Below, in pieces: positions 27,878 through 36,568 of a stretch of DNA of 60,654 bases. The position numbers were made by a program, and so were the translations under genes. This stretch comes from Succinivibrionaceae bacterium (GTDB lineage Bacteria; Pseudomonadota; Gammaproteobacteria; Enterobacterales; Succinivibrionaceae). The notes under the pieces were generated by a model. That model saw only the letters and a program-made list of their open reading frames with translations, was not told the origin of the DNA and did no database searches. The DNA lies in contig JAEEOK010000103.1 of assembly GCA_016284235.1 (NCBI GenBank), forward strand, positions 1-60,654, written 5' to 3'. Each line of letters opens with the position of its first letter. The first letter of the stretch is position 1.

Positions 27878-28198
27878 ATGGCAGAGATTATTGAGATAAG
27901 AGATGAAGACTTTGAAGAAAAGGTGGTTAAATCAAAGGTGCCTGTGCTTGTTGATTTATGGGCGCCGTGGTGCGGTCCATGCAGATCTCTTGGCGGAATA
28001 ATCAAGGAAGCTGCGCCGGAAATAGAAGGGGTTGTTATCGGCAAGCTTAATGTCGATGAAAATTCTGAAATTCCGCAGAAACTTCATGTAACAAGCATCC
28101 CTCTTCTTGTTATATTCAAAAACGGTCAGGCCGTGGACAAGAGTGTAGGATTGATTTCCAAGAACGAACTTATCAAATTTATCGACAAAAACAGATAG
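27878..28198 (+). CDS. trxA: Thioredoxin
   Basis: A 106-residue thioredoxin with the redox site WAPWCGPCR at residues about 28-36, preceded by KVPVLVDLWAP and followed by NVDENSEIPQKLHVTSIPLLVIFKNGQ (with the cis-proline of TSIP). It reduces protein disulfides using thioredoxin reductase. The ATG has AAGGAG at good distance. It diverges from rhlB, as in E. coli, but rho, which follows trxA there, lies about 10 kb away on the other strand. It is not part of the downstream sulfur cluster. Confidence 0.95.
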   Translation: MAEIIEIRDEDFEEKVVKSKVPVLVDLWAPWCGPCRSLGGIIKEAAPEIEGVVIGKLNVDENSEIPQKLHVTSIPLLVIFKNGQAVDKSVGLISKNELIKFIDKNR

Positions 28199-28234
28199 AC
28201 TGAACACGGCAGAAGTAAACGGGATCTGTCATTG

Positions 28235-28270
28235 ATCCAGACAGGAAGGTTCAGCCCTCTCTGTCTGGAT
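28235..28270 (+). terminator. Possible terminator hairpin after trxA
   Basis: A ten-base-pair perfect inverted repeat, ATCCAGACAG and CTGTCTGGAT, encloses a 16-base loop 36 bp after the trxA stop. It is followed only by a weak T tract, so termination is likely but not certain. Confidence 0.5.
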
Positions 28271-28381
28271 TGTTATCCCAAAAAAAACAGCACCCTTGTC
28301 CGGCTCGCCCCGTTCATTTATTTTTCAGCAGTTTTTCCGTAATGCAGTGTTTGCAGTTCTGATAAAAACAGCAGCCAGCAT

Positions 28382-28408
28382 AAATAAAAAAGCGGGATCA
28401 GATCCCGC
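28382..28408 (-). terminator. Intrinsic terminator on the rpoZ side
   Basis: The stem GCGGGAT/ATCCCGC (28392-28408) is followed on the minus strand by six T and an AT tract. It ends leftward transcription from rpoZ, about 250 bp beyond its stop; the DNA between them holds no gene I can support. Confidence 0.75.
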
Positions 28409-28660
28409 CGTGCAGAGTCAAAAAAGAAGTCATCATCACTAGGAAGCAGCGAAGTTGCCGTAAAACGTGCAATTCTGTTTAAGAAAACGGATATTAAACT
28501 TTACACCTGATCAGACCATCCTACTCTCAAGCCTCATCAGCCCCGTCTCTGCTATAACACAGTGTTATATTACATACCGGGCTTCTGCGCTAAGCCAGTT
28601 TATTGCCTGCTTCAGTCCGCCGCTAAAAGGAAGTGAGTTTTACGCACAGATCTATAAAAA

Positions 28661-29083
28661 CTACTCTTCTTCTTCTTCCTCGTCGTCATCCTGATCAGAC
28701 AGTTCATCACTCTTCTCTTTACCGCCGAAATCAAGATCGTCGTCATCTGCAATCTTCATTGAAAAATCCTTCAGGGACATTTCATTCAGGAAATCATTTC
28801 CCAGCGGATCGTTTTCACCTGAAGATGAAAGATTATCATCAAGTCCGGAAATAGGCTCCGACAAATCCTGAGTCTGCTGATCGAGTCTGTCCAGAGTTTC
28901 CTTTGAAATCAGATCCTCTTCAATTTCTCTAAGAGCTATAACCGTAGGTTTATCATTTTCCTCGTCAACAAGCGGTTTCTTGCCGCCGATAGCAATCTGT
29001 CTAGCACGACGGGCAGCAAGCAAAACAAGATCAAAACGATTACCAACCTTCTGTACAGCATCTTCAACTGTTATACGAGCCAT
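28661..29083 (-). CDS. rpoZ: DNA-directed RNA polymerase subunit omega with long acidic tail
   Basis: The N-terminal 80 residues are a standard omega subunit ([30 protein letters not shown]), which helps assemble RNA polymerase by clamping the beta' subunit. The start at 29083 has GGAG at six bases; four further upstream codons are excluded. At 140 aa it is about 50 residues longer than the E. coli protein (91 aa). The extension is strongly acidic and ends in a run of Asp and Glu encoded by a repetitive GAA/GAG/GAC tract at 28661-28690. It is monocistronic here, not in the gmk-rpoZ-spoT order. Confidence 0.94.
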   Translation of the reverse strand: MARITVEDAVQKVGNRFDLVLLAARRARQIAIGGKKPLVDEENDKPTVIALREIEEDLISKETLDRLDQQTQDLSEPISGLDDNLSSSGENDPLGNDFLNEMSLKDFSMKIADDDDLDFGGKEKSDELSDQDDDEEEEEE

Positions 29084-29274
29084 TATCCACTCCAATCCCT
29101 TTGTTCAATCCCCGCTCAAAACGGGCTGAAAAAATAACCAAAGTATTATAGACGAAAGTAAGATCAAAAAACAGTTTTTTTTGATCTGCGTCGATTTTTG
29201 ATTAGGCGCCATTTTTTATAGAAAATGCCGCCGTCCGTATCTTTTCAGTAAATTTCACATGAACAACTGATCAT

Positions 29275-29302
29275 AAACCCGCAGGCAAAGGTTTGCGGGT
29301 TT
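29275..29302 (-). terminator. Intrinsic terminator after feoB
   Basis: A nine-base-pair stem AAACCCGCA/TGCGGGTTT with a ten-base loop lies 24 bp beyond the feoB stop. Being T-flanked on both sides it could act in both directions. Confidence 0.7.
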
Positions 29303-29325
29303 TAAATCAGCCTATCACTGTGAAA

Positions 29326-31629
29326 TCATCTGACAGCGGTAAAAGGGATCCTCTCCTCCTCTACCCTGTTCTCTGCAGGAATCTTCCTTATAAAGATTAT
29401 GTAGAAAATCACAAGCAAATAGACAAAGGAAAAAGCTGTCCAGAACCCGAAACTGCCGGTTCCGGTAATAAGCAGACCGAGTCTGTACACAACCACCGCG
29501 GCACTGTAGCTGAATATAAGCTGATAGAGGATAGCACCCCAGAAGAGTCTGCCTCCGCCTATTTCCTTTCTGAGAACACCTACAGCGGCAACGCACGGAA
29601 TAGTGAACAGATTAAACACCACAAAGGCCAGAGCGGCAATAACACCGGCGGTACCGCGCTTATCAATCATAAACATATTATTGCGGATAGCCTCGTAAAA
29701 TGAATTGGTAGCGTTTTCAACATCCTCTTCCGATGCATCCTCATCCATATCATCAGGATTTTCAGACTTTGTAAACACCGCCATTGTGCTCACGATTGAT
29801 TCCTTTGCAAGAAGTCCCGTAATGACAGCAACAGATGCCCGGTAGTCGTTAAACCCGGCAGGCTCGAATACAACAGAAACAGGTTTGACCGCTGAAGCCA
29901 CCAGACTCAGCTCCGTCTCTTCATCCTCAAGCATTCTGAAACGATGCTCGTCCTGGATATATCCCACATGAGAAACAAGCCATAAAACTGTCACACAAGG
30001 GAAAATAATTGTACCAGCCTTAATCACATATCCTTTTGTACGGTGCCAGATGGAAAGCAGTACAACACGAAGTGAAGGAAGATGATAACCAGGCAATTCG
30101 AGCATCATAGGAGACGATGACGGTCTGAATGCCTGAAACTTTTTCAAGATCAGAGCAGAAATAACTATCATAAACACGCCTGCCAGATACATCAGAGGTG
30201 CAAAGAAAGGAATATCTGAAAACACTGCTCCGGCAAAAACCACAATAATTGGCAGTTTTGCACCGCAAGGGATCATGGTGGTGGTCATAAGGGTAACTCT
30301 TCTTTCACTTTCAGAACCCAGCGTTCTTGCCGTCATAAGAGCCGGCACGCCGCAGCCCGAACCAATAAGATAAGGAATAAAAGCTCTGCCGCTCAGACCA
30401 AGCATGTTAAAGAAGCGATCCAGAATAAAGGATGCTCTTGTCATATATCCGCACTCCTCGAGCACGGAAAGCAGAGCAAAGAGGATCACCATCTGAGGCA
30501 CGAATCCCAGTACTGCTCCCACACCGCCGACAATACCGTCTGCAGCCAGAGCTGAAAGCCAGCCGGCCGCACCTATATCAAGCAGACCGTCGCGAACAAA
30601 CGGAATAAGAGTGTCACCGAAAAGATTGTCATTCACCCAGTCTGTAGCCTCTCCTCCAAGCCATGTTACCGATATGTAATAAACCGCAAACATAATAAGG
30701 AGAAATACAGGAAACGCGGCGTAGCGGTTAAGAACAATGCTGTCCACTATATCAGTAAGGGATGAGCCGGAGTCACTGTGTTCAGATGTGCTCATGCAAT
30801 CCCCAAGAAGACTGTCAATATACTCGTATCTGTCAGCTGCGATAACCTGATATATACTCTTTCCGTCAGCTGTCAGCTCCTTCCTGGCCTTATCCACCGC
30901 ATCTGTCCACTCAGGCATCTCCCTTAGAGCCTCCGGATACCAGTCACCCTGCAAAGCGCTCTTTGCATGAAATACGGCATGAGACTGATAAACCTTCGGC
31001 GCAGTGCCTGCTATGCTCTCAAGCGCTCTGTAAATTCTGTCTGATCCTATATATCTTGGCTCAATCACACGCCAGTTGTGAGAAAGGATCCTGTTTTTAA
31101 GTTCATTCATGCCCTCTCCGGTAGCTGCGCTGACCGGTATAACATCAATCCCCAGTTTCTCAGACAGTTTCTTTATATCAATACTGATGTGTGATTTTTT
31201 AACTTCGTCCCACATATTTATCACCAGGATCATCGGAATACCCAGCATCAGCATTTCCAAGGTAAGATAAAGACTGCGCTCAAGTGCGGTACCGTCAACA
31301 ATATTGATAATGAACTCGGCATCATTATCAAGAAGCTCCTCACTTGCAACCTGTTCGTCAGTCGTGGCGCTGCTCAGGGAATACGTTCCTGGAAGATCTA
31401 TAATCTGGATATCGGAGGTCAGATCACCGACATGGCGTGTAACCGTAACACCGGGATAATTTCCGGTACGAACGTGCATATTGCATAAACGGTTAAAAAT
31501 GGTGCTTTTACCACAGTTTGGATTGCCTGCAAGCATAACATGTCTGGCATCGGCACTCTTGTTGGCATGACGGGGTGCAAGACTTCCTTTTATCTTGTCC
31601 TCTGTATATTCTGACTTGCAACACTTCAT
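29326..31629 (-). CDS. feoB: Ferrous iron transport protein FeoB
   Basis: FeoB is the inner-membrane permease for Fe(II) uptake under low oxygen. The 767-residue protein begins with a cytosolic G domain: LAGNPNCGKSTIFNRL (G1), DLPGTYSLSS (G3), VINMWDE (G4) and VSAATGEGM (G5), followed by a helical GDI-like segment and a membrane domain with two Gate motifs, including GSGCGVPALMTART and MIPCGAKLPIIVVF. Length is as for E. coli FeoB (773 aa). Its start overlaps the feoA stop as ATGA. No FeoC is present; the C-terminus is short and basic. Transcription begins from the operator-bearing promoter upstream of feoA. Confidence 0.97.
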   Translation of the reverse strand: MKCCKSEYTEDKIKGSLAPRHANKSADARHVMLAGNPNCGKSTIFNRLCNMHVRTGNYPGVTVTRHVGDLTSDIQIIDLPGTYSLSSATTDEQVASEELLDNDAEFIINIVDGTALERSLYLTLEMLMLGIPMILVINMWDEVKKSHISIDIKKLSEKLGIDVIPVSAATGEGMNELKNRILSHNWRVIEPRYIGSDRIYRALESIAGTAPKVYQSHAVFHAKSALQGDWYPEALREMPEWTDAVDKARKELTADGKSIYQVIAADRYEYIDSLLGDCMSTSEHSDSGSSLTDIVDSIVLNRYAAFPVFLLIMFAVYYISVTWLGGEATDWVNDNLFGDTLIPFVRDGLLDIGAAGWLSALAADGIVGGVGAVLGFVPQMVILFALLSVLEECGYMTRASFILDRFFNMLGLSGRAFIPYLIGSGCGVPALMTARTLGSESERRVTLMTTTMIPCGAKLPIIVVFAGAVFSDIPFFAPLMYLAGVFMIVISALILKKFQAFRPSSSPMMLELPGYHLPSLRVVLLSIWHRTKGYVIKAGTIIFPCVTVLWLVSHVGYIQDEHRFRMLEDEETELSLVASAVKPVSVVFEPAGFNDYRASVAVITGLLAKESIVSTMAVFTKSENPDDMDEDASEEDVENATNSFYEAIRNNMFMIDKRGTAGVIAALAFVVFNLFTIPCVAAVGVLRKEIGGGRLFWGAILYQLIFSYSAAVVVYRLGLLITGTGSFGFWTAFSFVYLLVIFYIIFIRKIPAENRVEEERIPFTAVR

Positions 31630-31853
31630 CTTACATCCTCCACTTCAATAATCGAGGCATCATGGGCACCGATAATAACCTCATATCCTCTAATTTCAAT
31701 AGATATAGGATATCCAAACGGAGCACGGTGCTTTATGACAAAAGGTGTTCCGGGAAGAAATCCCATTTCACACAGTCTGCGGCAGTAGGTGTCATCAGAA
31801 AGCAATCTGACAATTCTGCTCTGCTGTCCTATCTTGATTTCTTTAAGAAGCAT
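31626..31853 (-). CDS. feoA: Ferrous iron transport protein FeoA
   Basis: A 75-residue SH3-like FeoA with RRLCEMGFLPGTPFVIKHRAPFG and IEIRGYEVIIGAHDAS, the family signature; it is thought to modulate FeoB at the membrane. The open frame extends to 32033, but MLLKEIKIGQQSRIV at 31853 is the natural start and the extra 60 codons run through the promoter and operator. It overlaps feoB by four bases and is thus translationally coupled to it. Confidence 0.93.
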   Translation of the reverse strand: MLLKEIKIGQQSRIVRLLSDDTYCRRLCEMGFLPGTPFVIKHRAPFGYPISIEIRGYEVIIGAHDASIIEVEDVR

Positions 31854-32015
31854 TATTAAATTTCCCAAAAATTCCACTATCGGCAGATATATCTGCCGGG
31901 TTGTAATTACCGGATGAAAAAGAAGATCCGGCAAAATGCCTATTTGTCCTAATACAGTATCAAATCCACTCTGACAACAGCATAAACAAGCGATCCAGAT
32001 CACTCTTTTTTTAAA

Positions 32016-32054
32016 GTTAGCATATGATAACACCTCAAGTTAGCAGTGTCTAAC
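32016..32054 (-). promoter_or_regulatory. feoAB promoter with two palindromic operators
   Basis: Two 16-bp palindromes, GTTAGCATATGATAAC (32016-32031) and GTTAGCAGTGTCTAAC (32039-32054), lie 23 bp apart centre to centre. On the minus strand they cover a -35 like TTAGAC and a -10 TATCAT separated by 18 bp. The same arrangement, same spacing, is found before the P1B ATPase gene (34722-34760). A dimeric metal-responsive repressor is the likely ligand; the TTAG/CTAA half-sites recall DtxR/MntR-type boxes more than a Fur box, but the protein is not identified. Confidence 0.75.
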
Positions 32055-32059
32055 TTTTT

Positions 32060-32278
32060 TTATAAGAAACGCAGTATAAAAAAGAAAGTCCTAAAGCAAC
32101 AGGGAGAACAGGATAATGCATCACTTCAAATTGAACTTCGCCGTCTGTGTGTGGTATTCCAACAAACCCTAAAGGACGAGGTTTTACGGCATGATAATAC
32201 ACGTCCTTCAGGTGATGAGAAGTTGACAGGGCTTTCTCTCTTCGGCAGTATAACACCGCCGCGGGAGCCTCCCGGTTT
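32060..32278 (-). other. Probable decayed IS200/IS605 end between the ATPase gene and feoA
   Basis: No intact gene. The segment AAAGGACGAGGTTTTACGGCATGAT at about 32171-32195 recurs with few changes at about 45370-45395, where it accompanies a clearer tnpB remnant. The minus-strand reading contains VKPRPLGF, a phrase seen in read-through ends of IS200/IS605 tnpB genes. This is suggestive only. Confidence 0.35.
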
Positions 32279-34648
32279 CTACCGGATGGAAGGACCGATT
32301 TTTTGCAAAGAACCGTCCGCAATTCCGCGATCAAACAGTATTCTCATGGCATTAAGCACCGCAATAATCATTATCCCCACATCTCCGAACACAGCGAACC
32401 ACATACTCACAAGTCCCAGGGTACCTGTAATCATCAGCAGAAACTTAACTGAAAGAGCAAGAACAATATTCTGCACTGCCGTTGCACGTGTTCTCCTGGC
32501 TATTCTGATGCCTGTGACAAGTTTTGCCGGTTCATCGCTCATTATTACCGCATCCGCGGCCTCTATGGCGGCATCAGATCCCATGGCTCCCATTGATATT
32601 CCCACATCGGCAACAGCCAGAGCCGGGGCATCATTTATGCCGTCGCCGACAAAGGCCACTGCAGCGTGATGACCGCTGCTCGCCCTCAGTTTCTCTTCAA
32701 TGACTGTCACCTTGCTATCCGGAAAAAGAGAGGCGTGACAGCCTGACATACCAAGTTTTCCGGCAACGTCATAAGCGACAGTATCATTATCACCCGTAAG
32801 CATAATACAACTGAGTCCCATGCTCTTGAGCTTTTTGATCGCACCAAAGCTGTCCGGTTTGATCTCATCCGACACCAGCAGACTTCCGCAGTATTTTCCG
32901 GATTCGGCGACATGGACAACCGTTCCTGTCTCTGATATCCGCGGAACATCGATACGTTCAACAGCAAACAGTCTGCTGTTACCCACAAGGATCTTTCTAC
33001 CGTCAATCACCGCTCTTATGCCCATACCAGCCTCTTCGGCAAAATCATCTACCGGAAGAACTGCTATTCCCCTGTTTTCCGCCTCCTTCAGTATCGACTG
33101 TGCTACAGGATGCACCGAACTCTGCTCGGCAGAGCAGGCCAGCTGAAGAATATGCTCCTCGCTCATACGCCCGTTACAAATAATTCTGCTTAATTTAAAG
33201 GCACCCTGGGTAAGAGTTCCTGTTTTGTCAAAAAACACGGTGCCCAGTCTGGCCATAACATCAAGATAGCAGCTCCCCTTAACCATGATGCCGTGCCTTG
33301 ATGCCAGTCCTATACCGCTGAAATAAGTTAAAGGAACAGAAATAACCAGAGCACATGGACATGAAACCACCAAAAATATTAGTGATCTTTCAATCCATAC
33401 AGACCAGTCACACGCAAAAAAAAGCGGCGGAATCAATGCAGTTACGGCGGCAAGGGCAACTACTGCAGGAGTATAATATCTGGCAAACACGGAAATGAAA
33501 TTCTCGGTTTTTGATTTTTTTTCCCACGCGGTTTCAACCATTCTGACAATATCCGCAGCTGCCGAATCAGATGCGGTCTTTCTCACCTCTATCGTAATGA
33601 TACCGCTCTTAGAAATGTATCCTGAATAAACCTCATCACCCACAGATGCAAAACGAGGAACTGATTCGCCAGTGAGATTAGATGTATCAAGATCAGAATA
33701 ACCTGCCGTCACTATGCCGTCGCAGGGGATTTTCTCCCCCGGTCTTACTACAACCCTGTCACCAACATTGATTAGCGAAGCCCGAACCTTTTTTATACCA
33801 TCCTCTGTTTCAAGATTGGCTGTATCCGGACAGATATCAAGCAGTGTCTTGATGGATGCTCTTGAACGATTTACAGCTTTTCTCTGAAAATATTCGCCTA
33901 TCTGGTAGAAAATCATTATCGCCGCAGCCTCCGGGCATTCATCAAGAGCCCAGGCGCCAAGGGAAGCGATAGTCATAAGCATCTGCTCGCTGAAAAAACT
34001 TACACGGATTTTTCTGAAGGCATCCCTTAAAACATCAAAACCTGAAAGAAGGTATGCCGCCAGAAGCAGAACACGGGAGATAATTTGTGATATTTCACTC
34101 CCAGGGAAAGCATAAAAAAAAAGCAAACCGGAGGCAAACAGGATCACTGAAGCCGCTAGTCTTCCTTTTAAATCTGAACCGTGAGCCGCTTTACCGTCCA
34201 AAGTCCCGGAACTGATACTTTCATGATCACTGATCACAGGCTCCACCAGCACGTCTGGCTCGTGTTTTTTAACGACCTTTGTGACCGTTCTCAGCAGATC
34301 CTCCGGCATGATACAACCGGTTCTCGACTTAAGTGTCAAAGTTCTGGTTAGAATGTTATAGGAAACATCCTCAATATACTCAAGTCCGCGCAGATCGGAG
34401 GCAATAAGTTCTGAACAATGAGGACAGTCAAGTTCCCGCAGCAGAAACAGCATCTGACGACTTTCGCTTTTACCTTCTCCGGACAGAGAATTTTCAGTCT
34501 GACGCCGGGAATACGTACTGTCCCGTAAAAGTTGAGTTCCCTTTAAAGTCCTGCCCGCTGCGTACCCGGCATGATTTCCGCCTGTTCTCCCAACTATTCT
34601 TACAATACCTATTCTGTCCTTTCCATTCTTAACAGATCTACTCATCAT
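32279..34648 (-). CDS. P1B-2-type heavy-metal ATPase (ZntA/CadA-like)
   Basis: A cation-translocating P-type ATPase of about 789 aa. It has an N-terminal heavy-metal-associated domain with LDCPHCSELIASDL, the membrane CPC site in VVSCPCALVISVPL, the phosphorylation site FFDKTGTLT, TGES and LTGDNDTVA, and GDGINDAPALAVADVG. The last two membrane helices contain VKFLLMITG and VFGDVGIM, the K and DxG residues typical of the P1B-2 subgroup that exports Zn, Cd and Pb. The ATG at 34648 (MMSRS) has GAGG at five bases; an ATG at 34663 is also in frame. It shares its twin operator with feoAB, so iron or another metal controls both. Confidence 0.88.
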   Translation of the reverse strand: MMSRSVKNGKDRIGIVRIVGRTGGNHAGYAAGRTLKGTQLLRDSTYSRRQTENSLSGEGKSESRQMLFLLRELDCPHCSELIASDLRGLEYIEDVSYNILTRTLTLKSRTGCIMPEDLLRTVTKVVKKHEPDVLVEPVISDHESISSGTLDGKAAHGSDLKGRLAASVILFASGLLFFYAFPGSEISQIISRVLLLAAYLLSGFDVLRDAFRKIRVSFFSEQMLMTIASLGAWALDECPEAAAIMIFYQIGEYFQRKAVNRSRASIKTLLDICPDTANLETEDGIKKVRASLINVGDRVVVRPGEKIPCDGIVTAGYSDLDTSNLTGESVPRFASVGDEVYSGYISKSGIITIEVRKTASDSAAADIVRMVETAWEKKSKTENFISVFARYYTPAVVALAAVTALIPPLFFACDWSVWIERSLIFLVVSCPCALVISVPLTYFSGIGLASRHGIMVKGSCYLDVMARLGTVFFDKTGTLTQGAFKLSRIICNGRMSEEHILQLACSAEQSSVHPVAQSILKEAENRGIAVLPVDDFAEEAGMGIRAVIDGRKILVGNSRLFAVERIDVPRISETGTVVHVAESGKYCGSLLVSDEIKPDSFGAIKKLKSMGLSCIMLTGDNDTVAYDVAGKLGMSGCHASLFPDSKVTVIEEKLRASSGHHAAVAFVGDGINDAPALAVADVGISMGAMGSDAAIEAADAVIMSDEPAKLVTGIRIARRTRATAVQNIVLALSVKFLLMITGTLGLVSMWFAVFGDVGIMIIAVLNAMRILFDRGIADGSLQKIGPSIR

Positions 34649-34721
34649 GTCAGCCTCTAACATTTATCATGCCTGCCAGTTGCAAACTGTAATTCAGTGC
34701 CTCCGACAGACATATCTATCA

Positions 34722-34760
34722 GTTAGCATATGATAACATCACTGATTAGCAATATCTAAC
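34722..34760 (-). promoter_or_regulatory. ATPase promoter with two palindromic operators
   Basis: GTTAGCATATGATAAC at 34722-34737 is identical to the first feoAB operator, and ATTAGCAATATCTAAC at 34745-34760 matches the second at 13 of 16 bases, again 23 bp away. On the minus strand they overlap TTAGAT (-35) and TATCAT (-10) with an 18-bp spacer. Coregulation of the ATPase and feoAB follows directly. Confidence 0.75.
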
Positions 34761-35027
34761 TCAATACAAAAAAAAGAGAATACTAAGAGCAAACCGCCTG
34801 CAGAAAAACAGGCATACAAAATTCCAGCTGTTTTCAAATGAATATCAGATCAGTTCAAAATCCGATACAGAGCAGCATCACTTCTTTCCGGTCCGCTCCC
34901 TGCGGCCCATACCGGGACAGCAAAAAAAGAACAGATCCATACAGAAGAATTGCATTAAATCAGGATTCAAATACAGGAAAAAGACATATTCCTCCCGCAC
35001 AGCGCCGGGCGCGGAAGGAAAAATACA
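34761..35027. other. Intergenic stretch without a gene
   Basis: Between the operator and the lipoprotein gene. A short GCCTG/CAGGC inverted pair at about 34798-34815 is the only structure. An 81-codon plus-strand frame here has no binding site or motif and is not annotated. Confidence 0.4.
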
Positions 35028-35726
35028 TTACGGAAGTTCAGCAGGGACGCCGGCATCATCACCGGTCGAGCGCAGGGCGTTAAGATAGCCTTTATAAAAT
35101 CCCTTTCTTGTCTCTTCGTTTATAGTATCAAAGGATTCCTTCGGAGCAAAGGCTATGCGCTCCTCGGTAAGAGCGTCGCGTCCTAAAACCGCAACCCAGC
35201 GCGGATCATAACTGCGCACAGCTATGGTGTCGTACTCCATAACCTTTGACATGGCCAATTTAAGTTCAGGAATATGGGTTGCTGCATATTTTCCAATGGT
35301 ATGACCATAGAAGCTGTTCATAGTGGTAAGACCGGCTCTAACAGTAGGATCAAGAGACTTGTTTGCATCAGAGCGTGCTCTGAGCTGTGCCGTATAGTAC
35401 CAGAACATAGCCGCCACCGGCTCATTCATATTCATAATCTGATCCGCCAGGGCAAAAAGCACGGGAGGAGTAAAATCATTCGGATGCTTGAGAACCGTAT
35501 TTATGGTCTCACTGTCACCTGACTTTATGGATGCAACAATTATTTCAGTCTGAGCACTGCCAAGAGTTGCAAACTCCCCGCGATATTCCCCGCGGGATTC
35601 AGAAACTGATGATCCTGGATCCGCGGTAGGAGCACCGAACCTTTCAGATCGCTGCTCAACCACACATCCTGAAAGCAGCATCGACATTACCGCTGCAAGT
35701 ATTGTTATTCTATTAATCCGGAACAT
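35028..35726 (-). CDS. Predicted lipoprotein of unknown function
   Basis: A 232-residue protein with a lipoprotein signal peptide: MFRINRITILAAVMSMLLSGC, lipobox LLSGC with C21 as the expected acylated residue. Residue 22 is V, so outer-membrane sorting is expected. The mature part is mostly helical with a segment LFALADQIMNMNEPVAAMFWYYTAQLRARSD that looks like a TPR/Sel1-like helix pair. I do not recognise the family. It overlaps the upstream gene's stop by 14 bp (35713-35726), so the two are translated as a pair, after which the message runs into gene-free DNA. Confidence 0.7.
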   Translation of the reverse strand: MFRINRITILAAVMSMLLSGCVVEQRSERFGAPTADPGSSVSESRGEYRGEFATLGSAQTEIIVASIKSGDSETINTVLKHPNDFTPPVLFALADQIMNMNEPVAAMFWYYTAQLRARSDANKSLDPTVRAGLTTMNSFYGHTIGKYAATHIPELKLAMSKVMEYDTIAVRSYDPRWVAVLGRDALTEERIAFAPKESFDTINEETRKGFYKGYLNALRSTGDDAGVPAELP

Positions 35727-36420
35727 TGTACTTCAAGCTCAGTTCTATTCCGCCGTCTACCACAGTGGCTTTCTGTATTGAAACCAGATAAACAGCTGAA
35801 CGATCATCAACAGTGTACTTACCAAGGGCGGAATTTTTCAGCATGTCTGCAAAATCGATAGTCAAAACATCAGATCCGTAAATCAGCTTAAGACCGTTTC
35901 GCAGAGTCTGATTAAGAGTTTTGCTCAGGAAGGTGTTGAACACCGGCATAATTGCAGATACCAGAAGCTTCTGCACCAGACCCTCGCTGCTCATAACCTT
36001 TTTATCACTGATACTGAATACAATATTTGATCTCTTCGGATCATGAACGCACTCTACAAGTTCGGCATGAACAAGAAATCGTCCCACCGAATGAGAGATC
36101 AGGCAGTCAATGGTACCGCTTCCGTAGCAGTTGATATCCACGGATTTAACGGACTCATTGCCGGCTATCTGGGTTCCGATAAATGAATTAATAAAAGCCT
36201 CGGACAGGAAGATTCTGCCGTTGACTATCTCCGGCAGTGCATTTGTCGCCCACAGATTATGAAGAGGGTCAACCAATTTCTTGAAAGCAGGATTGATTAC
36301 TTCAGGATTATTTTTATTTTCCAGAAGAAAATCGGCTACATCATTGGCAAAGTGCATTGCCTCATCCGGCTTCTGCTCGTAAAAATGCCGGCTTATCTCC
36401 AGTATATCCTTTAATTTCAT
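35713..36420 (-). CDS. Conserved-looking protein of unknown function
   Basis: A 235-residue soluble protein without signal peptide or membrane helix. It opens MKLKDILEISRHFYEQKP and ends VDGGIELSLKYNVPD; the middle is a mixed alpha/beta stretch with KLLVSAIMPVFNTFLSKTLNQTLRNGLKL as a long amphipathic helix, somewhat like lipid-binding beta-barrel or DUF1439-type proteins, although that resemblance is weak. It overlaps the following lipoprotein gene by 14 bp, so they probably work together. I do not assign a function. Confidence 0.65.
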   Translation of the reverse strand: MKLKDILEISRHFYEQKPDEAMHFANDVADFLLENKNNPEVINPAFKKLVDPLHNLWATNALPEIVNGRIFLSEAFINSFIGTQIAGNESVKSVDINCYGSGTIDCLISHSVGRFLVHAELVECVHDPKRSNIVFSISDKKVMSSEGLVQKLLVSAIMPVFNTFLSKTLNQTLRNGLKLIYGSDVLTIDFADMLKNSALGKYTVDDRSAVYLVSIQKATVVDGGIELSLKYNVPD

Positions 36421-36568
36421 GAAATCTCCGATACCAGTAATTCCAAGGTCAAGATATCAAAAAGATTTTTAAAAATCAAAATATCAGAGCCTTGAATGCT
36501 GAAAAACTTAATGCAGTACAATATTTTGCACAAATGAGTGATTAGAGTTCATCAATCACTCTGCGATA

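Noticed and set aside
32016-32054. Fur box upstream of feoA
   Set aside because: The sequence lacks the GATAAT-type hexamer repeats; GTTAG...CTAAC palindromes are a different site.
34838-35083. 81-codon frame overlapping the lipoprotein gene end
   Set aside because: Basic, repetitive translation without binding site; chance frame.
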